Source: Burkholderiales bacterium
Lineage (GTDB): Bacteria; Pseudomonadota; Gammaproteobacteria; Burkholderiales; Casimicrobiaceae
Length of the DNA stretch: 6,121 nt
Direction: 5' to 3'
Assembly: GCA_025935435.1 (NCBI GenBank)
Contig: JAICVH010000163.1
Span: 1 to 6,121, forward strand
Both the position numbers and the translations under genes were made by a program. The notes under the pieces were generated by a model. It was given only the letters and a program-made list of their open reading frames with translations. It ran no database searches and was not told where the DNA came from. Positions 5,934-6,121 of the stretch are shown one piece after another; the first letter of the stretch is position 1, and each line of letters opens with the position of its first letter.

Positions 5934-6121
5934 CTAGCGCGCTGGCGTCAGGGATCTACGAAATCGCGGCCAGTCGAATGCGGGCCCGGGGTCGGTCTTG
6001 CGGCCTGGCGCGATATCGCTGTGACCGTCGACGTCGTCGATCGCGTAACGCCGGCGAAGCGCGCGCACCACGCGGCCGAGCATCGCGTACTGAGAAGGCG
6101 TGTACGGCACATCGTCGGTTC
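5934..6121 (-). CDS. ampD: 1,6-anhydro-N-acetylmuramyl-L-alanine amidase AmpD, C-terminal part
   Basis: The last 61 residues and TAG stop of AmpD; the rest lies beyond the right edge. Seen: TDDVPYTPSQYAMLGRVV, then GHSDIAPGRKTDPG running on to PAFDWPRF. This segment carries the second zinc-ligand histidine (in GHSD), the catalytic lysine (in GRKTD) and the zinc-ligand aspartate (in KTDPG), corresponding to His154, Lys162 and Asp164 of the Citrobacter/E. coli enzyme. Known: AmpD is a cytoplasmic zinc amidase that cleaves the stem peptide from 1,6-anhydro-muropeptides during cell-wall recycling. Its loss raises AmpR-activating muropeptides and derepresses AmpC beta-lactamase. No terminator is visible in the 48 bases before yciB, so some read-through into yciB is likely. 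Confidence 0.95.
   Translation of the reverse strand, partial: TDDVPYTPSQYAMLGRVVRALRRRYAIDDVDGHSDIAPGRKTDPGPAFDWPRFRRSLTPAR

Overview
This GC-rich window reads as ordinary betaproteobacterial chromosome, most likely Burkholderia sensu lato. That assignment rests on the look of the proteins (PpiC, BolA, YciB, TctA, PaaY) and on dense packing with strong GC bias at third codon positions. It is a judgement from family recall, not from a database search. No RNA gene, insertion sequence, integrase, CRISPR array or phage gene is visible. The longest gene-free stretch is about 125 bases, so no empty region exceeds 300 bases.

Left edge, + strand: the last 172 codons of paaY, a hexapeptide-repeat protein of phenylacetate catabolism (positions 1-520). 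It converges, across a 41-base gap holding a small hairpin, on a minus-strand block. Read in its own direction from right to left, that block is: the 3' end of ampD (cut by the right edge), yciB (septation protein A), bolA, ppiC (periplasmic parvulin), a strong intrinsic terminator, tctB, tctA, and a gamma-glutamyltransferase-family gene.

There appear to be two minus-strand transcription units. The first is yciB-bolA-ppiC, joined by two 4-base ATGA stop/start overlaps. It has a perfect TATAAT just before yciB, spaced so that the mRNA would be leaderless or nearly so, and it ends at a 22-base perfect palindrome followed by eight Ts. Together with ampD just upstream, this forms a neighbourhood concerned with the cell envelope and division. 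The second unit is tctB-tctA-ggt. tctB and tctA abut with no spacer, and 11 bases separate tctA from ggt. It encodes the two membrane subunits of a tripartite tricarboxylate transporter followed by a cytoplasmic-looking Ntn hydrolase. No binding-protein gene (tctC) is present in the window. The likely reading is uptake of a carboxylated, possibly gamma-glutamyl-like compound and its hydrolysis inside the cell, but the substrate is unknown.

I found no clearly new system. The points most worth checking are the tctBA-ggt unit without tctC, the changed substrate-pocket residues of the GGT-family enzyme, and the probable leaderless start of yciB.
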